From: Rhyzopertha dominica
Taxonomy: Eukaryota; Arthropoda; Insecta; Coleoptera; Bostrichidae
Assembly: GCA_025024175.1 (NCBI GenBank)
Contig: QCXZ01000064.1
Location: forward strand, 2,604,001-2,668,000
Length of the DNA: 64,000 nt
Reading direction: 5' to 3'
Positions within the stretch are counted from its first letter, which is position 1; every line of letters begins with the position of its first letter. Both the position numbers and the translations under genes were made by a program. Below the pieces are notes generated by a model. That model ran no database searches. It had not been told where the DNA came from and saw only the letters and a list, made by a program, of their open reading frames with translations. Shown here in pieces: positions 1 to 13,600 of this stretch.

Positions 1-638
1 CGCTATCAACACCTCAGTTGAACTACCATCATCTAAATTAATTATAACTTCATTGACGAAGTTTTTTCTGTAGAACTCCTCTATTCTTTCACGTGTTCTA
101 CACTCCTTTTTTCCAACTCGTTGCCGAAAATTTTCTAATTTGTGCTGCTATAAACTGTTTCGTTGCTGAATTTTGGGTGGGTGTTATTGCGTCGGATGTG
201 TTGTTTTAGCTCCCCCCCCCCCCCCCCGAATTAGCTTTATTGGATTGAACACACAATTGTATGGTGGTAAAGTATCAAGTAACGATCTATGACACTCAAT
301 ATACGAACAGCCGATTACCGCTCACAATGGTTTACAAGTACCTATTACCTGAAGCTGTCGTATATAACAGACGGATGCAGCGGAGTGGACCGCATCCAAA
401 AATTGTGTTTAGGCTTTTTTAGAATTTTTTTCCGTACACATAAATCAATGAGCATTATTTGGTATTATTATTTGAACTACAAATATTTCTCATCTAATAG
501 CTTTTAATGTATGACTAAATCATATTCTTTCCTAATTTAATGAGCAGTATCTATTTTTATAGCCATGAATGGTAAACATTCAAATTTCAATGCGGCGGCC
601 CATACTTTCTAATTTTTGATCGCGGTGTACAATCGTCC
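1..638. other. non-coding, AT-rich; nothing recognised
   Basis: I see no convincing exon on either strand. The only distinctive feature is a homopolymer of 16 C at 212-227. Short ORFs here have no recognisable similarity or splice support. Confidence 0.5.
212..227. repeat. poly-C homopolymer, 16 bases
   Basis: An uninterrupted run of C in otherwise AT-rich DNA. Its exact length may be affected by sequencing error. Confidence 0.9.
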
Positions 639-862
639 TCTGCCTTAAAAGAAGCAAGCGCCGATTATCATTCTGATATGAATGCGGAAGTGTTTGAAAA
701 TTGGTTCAAAAACATTTTATTGCCCAAATTGCCAACAAACAGCGTCATAGTAATGAACAACGCATGGAGAAATTCAGTGCGGCATGGACATTGAAAATCG
801 GTACACAGCGAATCATGTGCAAGAATTAATAATAGAAGTTAATCGTAATTTTAGGCAGTGAG
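639..862 (+). pseudogene. DDE transposase fragment (degenerate)
   Basis: Frame 639-794 reads through an ADYH..MNAEVFENWF segment, then LLPKLP and a VIVMNNA segment. These match the catalytic-core context of a common arthropod DDE transposase, whose usual form is VIVMDNA: aspartate, then asparagine. Here the expected catalytic Asp is Asn. A stop follows at about 792, and a shifted frame continues to about 862 with a RYTANHVQELI segment like the C-terminal part of such proteins. The element is truncated and broken, with no terminal repeats found. The identification rests on motif memory only. Confidence 0.6.
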
Positions 863-1695
863 AGTGATAGTAAGTAATTTTTTTAGTTTGTGACTCTTGT
901 AATGTGCTTATTAATAAGCTGTAATGAACATAATCGATACCGTGTATAAATTTTATTGTGCACTATTGTAATTTTTTTCTAACTAATGCAAATAATTTTC
1001 TACTTACTAATTTGTATGTTTTTATATTAAATTTGTATAAATTCGTTATGACATGCAAAGGCTTTTATTTTATACATCGGAAAATTTAAACCCAATAAAG
1101 TATCACATAAAAATAGATCGCGGGTCGCGCCAGTTAGCATCAGGTCTGCATTAAATAAAATTTGTTATAAAAGCTTCTATGTTTTATTGATTCCTAAATT
1201 AACACAACAAATTTCAAAAATTTATAGTGGAAAAGTTAAAATTTTAGCCAACAAGCCAACTCTCTTACAGATTGTTTTATACAAGAAATCAATTTTTGGT
1301 GTTGTTGTTTCACTACAATGAATAATATTTTTTCTCGTAGTTTCTAGAAAACCAGCTGAATTTTTTGTATCTGTTTATGATCATGGAACTTATTGGTTCT
1401 GTATAACGTTCTGGATCCAATTTGCGAAATTGTCCCTTATCTGTTCTTACTTTTCGTTCCCCTAAACCACCGTTTATTCTTCCCCTTCCCCCAGGCAATC
1501 GTGTAAGGCAATTGCAATAAGTTTCGCGTTTCTGAAATAAGACGATTCCCACTACTATGTTTCTACAGAGTTGTAAACATTTAATATTATTTTTTTGCAT
1601 TAGTATATATAGTAAATATATAGAAACGTATGCTTTTTTTATTTTTTCTTCACAAGCACATTGGCTCTCTAAATCAGAAACACTGGGATCGGGCC
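863..1695. other. non-coding; nothing firm recognised
   Basis: AT-rich sequence upstream of the first gene, with a GC-richer patch at about 1380-1540. It contains short ORFs on both strands but no domain or splice-consistent exon that I can support. The 5' UTR of the next gene should end it; a possible acceptor (TTCACAAG) lies at about 1660. Confidence 0.4.
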
Positions 1696-4600
1696 ATGGA
1701 GCTCACTTTGCATTGGATTTTAGGAACAGGTACTACTTCAAAGTTACTTTACCCATTTATTCAAATAATTTGTCTGCTTCTTTACTCTATGATAAACGAA
1801 GGTACCAAAAACACTGATGAGACAGCCATTTATTGATATAGAAGCTGTTATAACGTCATATAGATATTGTCAAAAAACCAAAACAAGAGCGAAAAGATCG
1901 TTGTTTTTTGACCACCACTAACTTAGCACAGGGTTCTCAGGGTTACACATGATTAATAATTTAGTAGGGACATTTTATGATGAAGATATTTTTCCGATAA
2001 AAGTCACCCCATCCAAGAAAAAACATATTTCTGCCCTTATTTTGGAAAAAGGGGTTCCTGATAATATAATAAAAAAAATAATTTTCTTATAAACCTGACC
2101 TGACTTGCATACAGTTGTTGACCACTGTATACATCTTTCCTGGGTTATAAGCCGCCTCTGTCACCAACGAAAAGTTTCCAGAACGCGGAGAGATCATCTT
2201 CGATTCGGGAAGGTCCTACCTCTTCTCTTGCCAACCGTCCAATTTAGCGCAGACCTTCAAGAGGTTTCCACTAGAAGTAGCGATGATGTCGAAGGACGGG
2301 CCCGGCCCTGTGGCTACGGTGCGCATTGATTGGCCTCAGGACTTCCACGAGATCCTGCAGATGGCCTGTAACGGTGAGGAAACAACCGAACCAGCCATAC
2401 TGGAAGGGACCTACACGTTAGAAGGAGCCTCCAAGGATAAATTGTGCAAAATTCAGCTCGTGGCTCGACTGAACTGGTTTGGCTCGAATATAACGACGCA
2501 GTTTCAAGTGTTGCGAGATGGGTCTTCCAGGAAGTTCCTGTTCAGGAGTGCCGCGGCTACCTCTACGTTCCAGTGTCAAAGGTAAAGTACCTACGGGGTG
2601 CCCCACCACAGCGTTTGTCTTCTGTACCTCCCATACTGGTCAAAATAAGGAAAACATGTTGAAATAGAATGATGATGTCTTCTTCTTCTTCTGTCTCCGT
2701 ACATTTCGCCCACTACGGTCGACTTTTATAAAAGCGTTGAAAAGAAAATACCTATCTTTTCAACCAAGAGATCTCGCATTTGCGCATTAAAGAAAAACCA
2801 TAGAAAAACTCCAATCAGATCTCGATTGTCTTAAGCCAATCTTCAACACTTTCATCAACACAATGGATAGACGCAAAACTAGCAGGCCATGCTGTACGGG
2901 CGAATCTGTAGACCGTATCTTCAATTGTTGGGGGAGCGTCTCCACATTCACAAGAAGGATTGATAGTTGTGTGGTAATAAGGTGATATTTTACATATTGT
3001 AGAGTTGAGGGCGCGAGGCAGGTAGGCTGACGGAGACATCAGTGACGTGCAGTCGATTTATTTACAGGTTACATTATGTACACTCTTCACAGACTTATTA
3101 TCAACTAATAACACTTACTGACTGACTTATACTGACTTTCTTGCTGACCTGACCTGACCTGCTTACGATTGTTTTTATTCCGGTTAGCCTCACGCCAGCT
3201 AGGTCATCACACGCTCCCTTCTTAGTGTTTTGCACACGATCTCCCACTGGATGGGGTCCTAGGTATGGCATCTGCTGGACTTTCCTGGGCCTCGGTGTCC
3301 AACAAACTTGGTCGGTCGTTCACGTCGTTGCACTTGAACGTTAACCTTCGCGATATGCTGATGCAGTCGCTGACCGTAACCTTATAAAAACATGTTTCNC
3401 TCAGCAATTTTGACAAATTCGCGGCCGCCGCAGTGTCGTACGTCGAACTTGTTGTGATATCTGCTGAGTCGTCTAGGTTGTTCGCCGTCGACCTTTCGGC
3501 GGCGGCGGCTTCTTCTGACTTGGGCACTGAATGCGGTAATCCTTGGGGTACCCTGAAGCTCGGACTTCGTAGTCGCCTGGGAACGAACTGATGGACGTTG
3601 TGGGTTAAACGTCACAAAAACGGCTACATCATTAACTATAATCCGGATACTTTTCCGCTATAATCCGGTTCCATTACGTAGGTAATGTTCTGTTCTGTGT
3701 CTCCTTTTAGAGAGGCTACTAGCATATTGAAGTCGCCTCGAATCTGCTATGTGCCCTAACGAGATCGACGGTGGTGAAGTACTTCCTGCCGGACGGTCCT
3801 AGCGATTCCACATTCCACCATGGTCTGGACCTCTTGCACTGTTGTATTCAGCTTCTCGAGCGTGAGTCTTCGGGGTCTGCAACATACTGGAGGTCCGGGG
3901 GCGGTCTCGACGTGGTGCACTGTTCCATGTTTTGAGAACGAGAGCTGCCTGCTTGGCTTAATCAGAGTAGGAAATTTTACCAGTATTGGTGCATATGCTG
4001 TGTTGCCGACTACGACTTTGACTGACGGGGTACTTGAGGCGGCAAACTCATATGCTGTCTTGTGACGTGGTCCTCGAACTTTTGTGGTCGTGGATACACG
4101 CAGACATCTGCCCCCGTGTCTATCAAAAAACTGGTTCCTATACCTCTGTCGTGCACAAAGAGACGGCGTGTTGCAGGATTTGGAGAATCACCTGCCGTCG
4201 CTAGTGATTCCCTGCAGCGTTTCCCGACTTCTTCACGATATGGGAGGTTTGGTCCCTGTCGCTTCTTCTCCCATGTTTTTCGTGGCAGCGGTATCCATTG
4301 CCTCTTTTTCTCCCTGGTCGATCTGCACGTCTGCCAGTCATTCTTTGCCTCCATCGTTGGCTCCAGCTCACTCTTCATGGCCTCGATCTTTGCAGAGAGG
4401 CGGGCAACGACACTTGCCCCATTGTGTGCGGGTGCTGGATTCGTCTTAAATTGACGAGCGGCTAGTGGTGGAGACGGTGGTACCTTGTATACGTCCTGGC
4501 GCACTGTTGTAGTCGCTGCTGCTGCTGTTGCTGGGTTGGGTCGACCGCATTGCGTGCTATTCTCTATCAGTTATGGGAGTTCACAGTCTACGTCGGGTTG

Positions 4601-7600
4601 CAGCTAGTCTTCGTCCATCAGAAGATTACGAGTTCTTCTCGGGGTCACCAGATATGGTAAAAAGGGTGATATTTTACCATCATTGTAGAGTTGAGGGCGC
4701 CAGGCAGGTAGGCTGACGGAGACATCAGTGATGTGCTTACGATTGTTTTTGTTCCGGTTAGCCTCACGCTAACTAAGTCGCCATAGTTGGATCCTATTTA
4801 TTAAGAAAATGTTTCTTAGCTTGCCAAACAGAACACCATCCAATTTTGCCAAATTTCAGATTCGGCGCGGGAACGTTTTCAGACGAGATAGTGCCTGTGG
4901 GCCACCTTTACAACATGCTGGACTTGGAAGCCCAAAGAGAAGGTTCTTTCGATCAGGTGTACATGCAGTACGCAAGTGCTCCCCCATCAGCTTTCAACAT
5001 ACCGGCGGTGGCTGGCGGCGTGTCGTACCCCGTTCCATCGGACATGCTCTCCATCCTAATACGACCTGAAGAGAACAGGTTCACCAACCTCAAAGAGATA
5101 CGGAAAGCAAAGGATTCACGAGAGGATCTGACGGCGGAAAAAATCAACCGAATGCTGTGTAAAAATCCGGACTGCCCCGCGGTGCAGAAGTTCAAGGATT
5201 TGGGTATCGGACCGCTGGCGAAGTCCAAGGGTTTAGGGTCTGTTAAGGAACCGGTGGATATTTCGCTGGACTATGGGCTCAGCCAGACTTATGGTACTGT
5301 AATCACTCAATAGAGCGCGTTTCAGTCAAAACGAGCTCCGTCATTTTTATGTTTTCGGAAATATCCTGAGAGGCATCTTTCAATTTATTTTTGAAATCTG
5401 TTTGCTAAACAGGGCGAGAGACTGCTTCCCATGGCTGTTTCTTCGTGTTATTCGAAAAACTCATTAATTTTTAAACAGTTCTGGGACATGCATAATTGTG
5501 TATATTCTTGAATTTTAATGTTTTCAATGCCTTTTCACTAGTAGATCCTCAAGGTATTTCAGCGTTACATCTACATACAGGGTCCGCCACCTAAAACTCC
5601 CCAGGCTCGTATTTTCTTTATTTTTTTAGGTACAACCTTAAGTTATATGTCAAATTGTAGGTCCTTTTAAACTCTTTAAAAATAGAATATTGGGTGTCAA
5701 AAATTTTTTTGCAGATTATCATATTTTGCAAATAAGGTTAATTTTTAGTAAGAATTTAGGATGGCAATGCTTTTGCTTTTTTTAATGTATGTCGGTTCTT
5801 GCCCGCTAGCAAAAAGTGCCGTGGGGGCCTGCTGTCAAATTGAAGTATGCAGTTGCATGCCAATTTGTCAGGCTACAGGTCACTTCCTTTAGGAATTAGT
5901 ACCCGTTAAGGCAGCTAGGTGGCCTTGTCATTGTGTCAGTGTAATGCTGACAGATGGCATTGCCATCTAAATTCTTGCTTACATCATACCATTGCTCTGG
6001 TATATAGGCAAAACCAGTTCTATGCCGTGCTGTCTGCACTAGACCTAAACTGCATTGATGAGCTGTAATGACAGTGAAATAGATCAGTTGGTTGAGGTGC
6101 AGACAGTACAGCATAGACATGCATTTTAATATAAATAATGATGTTTCGCTGATGACCTGGTGAGGAGAATATCCTCTAGTTAATCCGCCCAAACATTCAA
6201 GAAGTTCTCCAATCTAGTGATACTACCCGAAGATACAAAATACGTATTTATGCTCTTTAAATCACTGTGGTTAGGGTTTTTCATTATAGTTTGATTAACA
6301 GTTATAAAATTATACGAGTTGGCTCGTTTTAACTAGAACGCCCGCTAAATTTCTTCTTCCATATTCACATGTACGTCTTAGCACCTTCAAATTCAACTGC
6401 ACGCTATTATGTCCCATTCACATATCATTTTTATAGGTACAATGGACAACTACGGTCCCTACGGTTTCTACCGCAAACCAAAGAGGCTGGATCAACCGTT
6501 CATGGGAAAACCAACTAGCTTGAGCGATTTACCGACATGCGAATGCGGCAAACACAAAGAAAAGTCATGCACCAGGGAGACGTGTGAGCCTTTAAGATTG
6601 ACTGGCGGTTCACCTACCGGTGGAGATCAGTTTCCCGCACCGATGGCCGAATGCAAAGACCTCATGGACAACTTTGATAAACTGTTGGCCGACTTCAAGC
6701 ATGCCATCGGTCCTTGTGGTCAAGCCGTTTGCCCGTATGCTGGGAATGTTATCGAAGAGGCGTGCAAGAGGATGTGCAAAAGTGGCATGGGTATTGTTGG
6801 AGCTTTATTCTCTTTTATTTTTCAGAATCAATTTCTTGTATTTTTCATGGGAAGGGAAAAGCGCTAAAAAACCGTTAGGATAATAATTGGTGTAACTGGT
6901 CTAGAGTTCATTATATTTTTTATTTGTGTGATAAGTTTATCCACTACATCTTTACTGACTTCACATCTGATGTACAAAGTCTTCCGTTGGAATATTGCTT
7001 TAGTTGACTGTCAATACTAGAACAAAAAATCGAATTTAGTGCCTTTCTAGTCCTCTATCAGCATCAATAAAATTGGATGCAATATCAGAATATGTGTCTA
7101 CAAAAGCCCCTTCTAAAAACAACTCGCTCAACATCTTGACTTGTTCGCACCTTGTATGATAAATAGTCCAGTAAAAACTACTCCTACATTTTTAGGGTTA
7201 ATTAACCCATGAGTTGTTTTATTGTATGACACCAATAATAAATACATTTAACTGTACATTTCCATTAAGCGTCTGCTATTTGTTTCAAAGATTAATCTAT
7301 CGTTTTATATAATATTTCACTGCAGTTATGGGTCCCAATTATCTTCTTTTTCTTTTGTAAATGTAATAATCTTAATTGCCAGATGTTGTTTTTCCTTGCA
7401 ACAAGTCCTAACTAAAAAATCGTCATTGCCAAACACAAGCGCGTTGTTTTCACTCAAGGATCAAAAAAGACTGAAATACTATACAGATAAATGTGTGATT
7501 TATTTCCTAACGTTTATAACGATTATTTAAGCATATGTGTCGCACATTTTGGAGATATTTAAGCAATTATTAAAGTACACTCAGCGGGAAAAAAACGATC

Positions 7601-10600
7601 CATGCGCTTTTTGTGCCAAAAAATGCGTTGTATTAAGTAATCATTTGTTTTTAAGAAACATAATTAAGTTTTATATTTCTGATGAAGATTACCTGCGTTT
7701 TTCATAAATTAAACACCATCGTGAAGCCCTATACTGAATTTAATTAAACAACAGAGACAAACTGGACCAAAAAAAAACAGAACCACATGAGGAACATAGG
7801 TGAAAGAAGAATCGAACACAACAAATTCAGAAAACTAATATTGTGTAATTGCCTCCTCGAGCTCGGATTACGGCTTCTACGCGTCTTGGCGTCCCCTCAA
7901 AAAGGTTCCGAATGCTTCCCCGATCAAGGTTTTCCCATTCTCGTACTAGTGCTTCCCTGAGTGCTGTCAAATTTGCAGGGGCGGGAATTTGAGCTCTGAT
8001 CTTTCTTCCAAGCATATCCCAGACGTGCTCTATCGGATTTAAGTCCGGGCTTCTTGCTGGCGAAATAATGTGTGGGGTAATCCAGGTAATCATTTACTAT
8101 GCGTGCAACGTGAGGACGGGCGTTATCTTGCATAAACCAAAAGTTGTCGTCGACTAATGGGGCAAAAGGAACAACATGGGGCTCTAAGATATCGCGAATG
8201 TGCATATCCGAATTCAGTCTGTTACCATGAACCATTCCGTTCGAGCTTCAACACCAATAGCTCCCCATACCATTATCGAGCCACCCCCATAGCTAAGCCC
8301 ATTGTGCAAATCTTTCTCCAGTTCGTCTCCATACCCGCTGGCTACCATCTGGTGATCAGAGACAAAATCTGGATTCATCGCTGAAAAGAACTTTGCTCCA
8401 TTCCTCAATGCCCCAGTTGCGATGTTCTCTGGCGAAGCAAAGTCGTTCAACTCGGTGATCCCTGGTTAATTCTGGACCGTTTGCTGGTCTTCTTGCACTT
8501 AATCCATACTCCTTCAACCTTCTCCTTACAGTTTTGTCAATTACAGCTATATCTCTCACCTCCTCCAGTTCATTCCTCACCTCAATTGCAGTACTGTCCC
8601 TGTTACGCAACACCCTTAACGTCAAAAGTGATCATCTTGATGATTTGTACATATTCTTCTGCCCGACCCAACTTTTCTTATGAATGCTCCTGTTTCTCTG
8701 AATCGATTTAATGCTCGCTGAACACTACATCTCGAAATCCCCAACACCCTAGCCGCATAATACTGGGACCGTCAGTCTTGATTTAAGGCAATAGTTCTCG
8801 CTGAGTCTGTTGCACTCAAAACCATTTTAGCAATGTTTTTCAGCTGTTTGTCAGTATGACAGTAGGTAATTGACAAATGCCTAACGAATGCTTTCTATCT
8901 AGAGGTCGATCCAGAGGTGCTTTGATGTAAACGTTTAGAAGGAGCGATACAGTTAAAACGACTCGGTTTAAAAAAATAAAAGAGAACGAGTTTAAACACG
9001 ATTTCTGCTTGTTTCTCTTTTTTACTTTCTTTGTTAAACAGTTTCATACATTAAGAACAAGCGATGCTTTTCCAACAGAACAAATATATTAAAAATACGT
9101 CTGGATCGTTTATTTGCCGTTGAGTATACTTCGGCAAACGCAAACCTGGAATTTTGATTGTAGGTAATAATATGTGCAGTTTTTTTAAATGTATATTCTA
9201 TAATATTCAACATTTGCTGTTTTATTCGTATTTTAATATGTTTGACTTTGAGAATTCCTGTTTTCTGAACGGAGGTTCATATCATTTGGTCCATCTAATT
9301 AACCATTATTTCAATTATCTCTTGTAATTTTTCTCTTGTTGCGGTCAAGAAGGTAAAGCTGCCTTCATTCACATTTTAAATTTGATTTCGAACAGGTATG
9401 GGTGTGCTGCCGGACCCTTACGACTTCACCCCAACCAGGATGGACGAGGACAGGGTTTCGGCGTGCGGAATGCCGGGTTGCCCTCACGAACGTGACGCCT
9501 ATATGCCCGTGGAAGATTTGTTTAAGAGGAACCAAATGAAGAACGCGTGCGGCTCCCCTCACTGCCCCTTCACCAAGAAAAAGATGGGCCAGGACGCAGA
9601 CGAAATCGACATGTTAAAAACCTGCGGTGCCCCGAAGTGCAAGAACAAGTTGGGACCCGATCCTCCACCCCTGGATCCGATCCACTGGGATTGTCCAGAT
9701 CCGTTGCCGAAAGGACCTTGCAAGAACATAGATTGCCCGCATCAGGTCCGTTAAAGTCGCCTCCTCCCCCCACATAAAAAAATCATATTTTTTAACAAGT
9801 GTATAATTTTGTACACGTTTTGCGTTATTTTGCACAAGCAATTACAAAAATGTGTATTATAATATGAACTAATTATACTTCTTAAAGTTAATCTTCACAA
9901 AGCCCAACTATAACTATAACCAAATTAGCAAAGCGCTTTCAGCTCCTACAAGCCATAATCAGAGGCTTATAAATTTACAAATACAAAGGAATTTATATAA
10001 AAGTGACGTGGTCAAATTGACAATAAGCAAGCTTGACTTGAAACATACTCGTAAAACATAAATTCAATGATCGAATAAAGAATTTAGAATAGGGCAAATT
10101 ACAGAATTATTTATAATTTTGTATATTTCCAGAATTTCTAAAAAAATATTAATTTTGAGGATTTGTTACAAAAATGTAGAGGATTTAAATTATTTAAAGA
10201 GGCAGTGTGTTTAAATGACAATAAATAATTTGCTACCGACGAATTTGTAGTATACTATAGCAGTATTTTTATAATTCGCATACGGTTTTAAATGTTCATT
10301 GCCTCTAATTGAAAAAGATCTTTTTGTTTGACGAATATAAACAGAATTACAGTCGTTATAAGAAAAACTATAAACTCACGAATGATTCAAAACTGGAAAT
10401 TTGTCTTTCATTATGAACACAATACGAAAACACACTGCCTACAGTAGAAAATCCAACACTTAACCCATGAGCGGAAAACTAAGTGAGACTGTACCAACGA
10501 ACCTAAAAGGATACCAAATTTTGGCTTCTTCAACACGAATGGTGTTTAAAAAAACTTAAATTTTGTTAAATATTTAGAGTATAATTTTTGTAATAAATGA

Positions 10601-13600
10601 GCTGAAAAGTTATTATTAAAAGCAAGCTAAAGAATTACACCCAGTTCTTTTTCAAAAGCGTTTAATAAAAGAGGTAACTTAACTTAATAATGTTGTCAGT
10701 ACATGTGGGTTATCTAAAAATTTCGAAAGATAGGTAAGGAGAAGACTGATTTCTACATAACGATACCAAAATTTAATATGGGAAGAAAAGGAAACGTTCT
10801 TGAAAATATATTGTTGTAAGTTATTCATAAAAAGTTTTACAAAGAGTGCTAAACCCGAATTTTATATGAACTATTTATTATCGAAACAGAACAAATTCTG
10901 TTAAAGAAACAAAATTATTATTTACGAGGGTGAATGCTTTCAGCGTCCATAAATATAAGATAATATTTTGTCGGATAGATCGCTGTCTCTTGAAAACACT
11001 GACAAAAAATTAATAGTCTGACGTTTCGATTACACCTGTAATCTTTGTCAAAGACGAAGAACCTCAAAATTTGCCTGACACAAGTTCAAACAAAATTTTG
11101 AAAGTAAATAAACAAATCACCAAGGGTGCGAGACGTCATAGAAACAACGTGCCAACCTGATAAAAAAGGAGCCTAACGATGAAAAAGGAACTATCTACCC
11201 ACGAACTACTTGATAAAAGATAACTACAAAATAGCCTTCCAAATGTCACCTAACTCATAATTTCCACAATCCCTATTAAAATTATTAGTATTTCTACAAA
11301 TTTCTATGCTTCTTTTATTAGACGTTTGTGATAATATTTTTCTATATGTAAAATTTTTGTTTTATCAAAGTCAATCAGGTGTTTAGTCAAATATGAGTGT
11401 TCAGCTACGGAAGATTTATCTATCTGTTGCAGCCTAGTAGCACGTATGTGTTCTTTCAAACGCGTACCTACTTTTCTTTTAGTTTGACCTATGTAACACT
11501 TGCCGCAAGAACAAGTAATTTTGTAAACACCTTCACTCTCTAAATGTACTTTGTCTTTAGTGGAATTTAAAATTTTATCTAAATTATTATATGTACTATC
11601 AACAACTAAAATATCGTGTTTTCTAAGCATCCTCTTTAATTTTTCCGAAAGGCCTTGTACATAAGGCAAACTCAACTTCAATTTACTTTGTCCTGGCTGA
11701 GAATTTACTTGATTTGGATGAGCACTTTTATTAAAAACTGACCAAATATTCTTACTGCTATAACCATTTCTCACTAGCGCCGATTTAAGATGATATATTT
11801 CTTTTTGTACAGAACTTTCGTCTGATATCCTTTGTGCTCTAACAAATAACGTCCTTATAAGACTATTCTTTTGAGAGGAAGGGTGGTGAGATGTGGCATG
11901 TAAATATCTGTCTGTGTGTGTTGGTTTTCTGTAAACCTTGTGTCCTAACTGCCCAGTGTTTGTTCTGTAAATTGGGACATCCAAGAGAGGTAAACTACCA
12001 TTGCTTTCTAATTTCATAGTAAATTTTATGTCGGGAATAACTAGTAGCACGTATGTGTTTTTTCAAACGCGTACCTACTTTTCGTTTAGTTTGACCTATG
12101 TCAAAGTTGCACTATAGTTATGGACGACGCAAATTTTAGAAATTATTTAAAGAAATTATGGAAATTATTAATAAATTAATTTAAAGAGTCCAGTTCCTAT
12201 TATTTTTATGATTCTTGTAAGTTATATTAAATTATGTTTGCATTTGGCCTAGTGTAGTAGCGCCAAAAAACATTTTTATCATCAAAATGTATGTAAAATT
12301 ATACACTTATTAGAAAATAAATGTTGTATGTAGTGTGCGAGAAAGGAGGGCAACCTAACTGACCTATCCCTTTCAGCCTAAAGACCTGGCGGCCATGAGA
12401 CCGAAAAAGGGACCCTGCGGCAGCGAAGACTGTCCCTACGCCGCTCCACCGTGGTGCGGCGGTCCCGAGTGCCCTTTCGGGCCACCCAGGCCCTGTCCCT
12501 TCTCGCCACCACCCCCCGAGGTCTGCGATAACAAGAACTGCCCCTTCCAAACCCAACAGCAAGAAAGCAGCAGCGATGATGATGACGACTACTGCGACAA
12601 TCCGGATTGTCCTTATGCCCCAAAGAGGGATAAAACCTGTGACAATCCGGATTGTCCTTTTGCTGCTCAGCAGCAGGACGAGGACGACGAGGATGAGATT
12701 TGCGACAATCCAGAGTGCCCGTATCGTCCCAAAATGTCCGATATTTGCGACAATCCTGAATGTCCTTTCGCCGATAAAAAGCCATCAGGTAAGATTACTG
12801 ACTTTTAATAACATAAAATCCAATATAAGGATTATTTGCAAAAAATCGAGAAATGACTGAAACAGGGAACCTGAATTTGAAATCTCGAACCAATGTAAAG
12901 ACAGTTTTCGTTTCTTCAGACTTAAAGGTCAGGTCAGGTTTTTGTTTAATGCTATCAGTACGTATCTTGCTGATTTTCTGAATTTTTGTGAGCTATATCT
13001 TCCTCTTTTATTATCATCCTTCTATTTATCTAGTCTTTCAATCCTTGAGTTGTACATTCGCTAATATTCCTACAAGTAATTAAATAATTCATCATTTTCA
13101 TCTTCATTCGACGATAAGAGACCTCGCATTAGCGAAAAACGAAAAGCACTTTATCTCCGAAATCACCCATTCTTGGACTGACTTAAGTTGGGAGCTAGTG
13201 GTAGCATATTTTCCACACCTTTTGGAGAGACCCTGTAGAAAAGACGTTATCACTATTACAGAAGACACCAGCATATGCAGTAACCCGAATTGTCCGTACG
13301 CCCAAAAACCGGCGCCCTCTTGTTACCCGCCGCCTTGCGGGCCACCCCCCTGTCCACCACCCTCCTGTTGGCCACCACCCCCATGTGGACCACCCCCCTG
13401 CCCACCACCTCCCTGTCCCTTCCTTCAGGAACAGGGTGACGAAATCTGCAACGATCCGTACTGCCCTTACAACATCCCAGTGTGTCCTCGAAGTCCCTGC
13501 ATGCCACCCCCATGCCCGTACTCCCCTTGCCCTTATGCTCTTCCACCATGTCCGCCGTTTGAACCCATCACCCTGTCGTGTACTCCGGACACTTGCAAGA

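Larger units (their letters stand above)
2975..4786 (-). mobile_element. degenerate Ty3/gypsy LTR retrotransposon fragment
   Basis: Lies in intron 2 of the Cys-motif gene. The minus-strand frame 4504-4010 encodes a basic gag-like tail, then a retropepsin segment with the active-site triad DTGADVCVYP (about 4215-4185). Further down, shifted frames show the start of a reverse transcriptase region (FPTLIKP, KHGTVHH, a Pro-Arg-rich linker) at about 3990-3800. The order protease then RT is that of Ty3/gypsy. Most of pol is deleted and the reading frames are broken. Similar LTR-like sequence flanks the body at about 2975-3213 and 4661-4786. A 3615-3222 minus-strand frame may be the pol 3' end, but I cannot place it. 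Confidence 0.65.

Noticed and set aside
289..507. 72-aa ORF
   Set aside because: Low complexity, no domain, no splice context.
4062..4454. Plus-strand ORFs of 121-130 aa
   Set aside because: They are opposite-strand shadows of the gypsy gag/protease frame, which carries the recognisable DTGAD motif.
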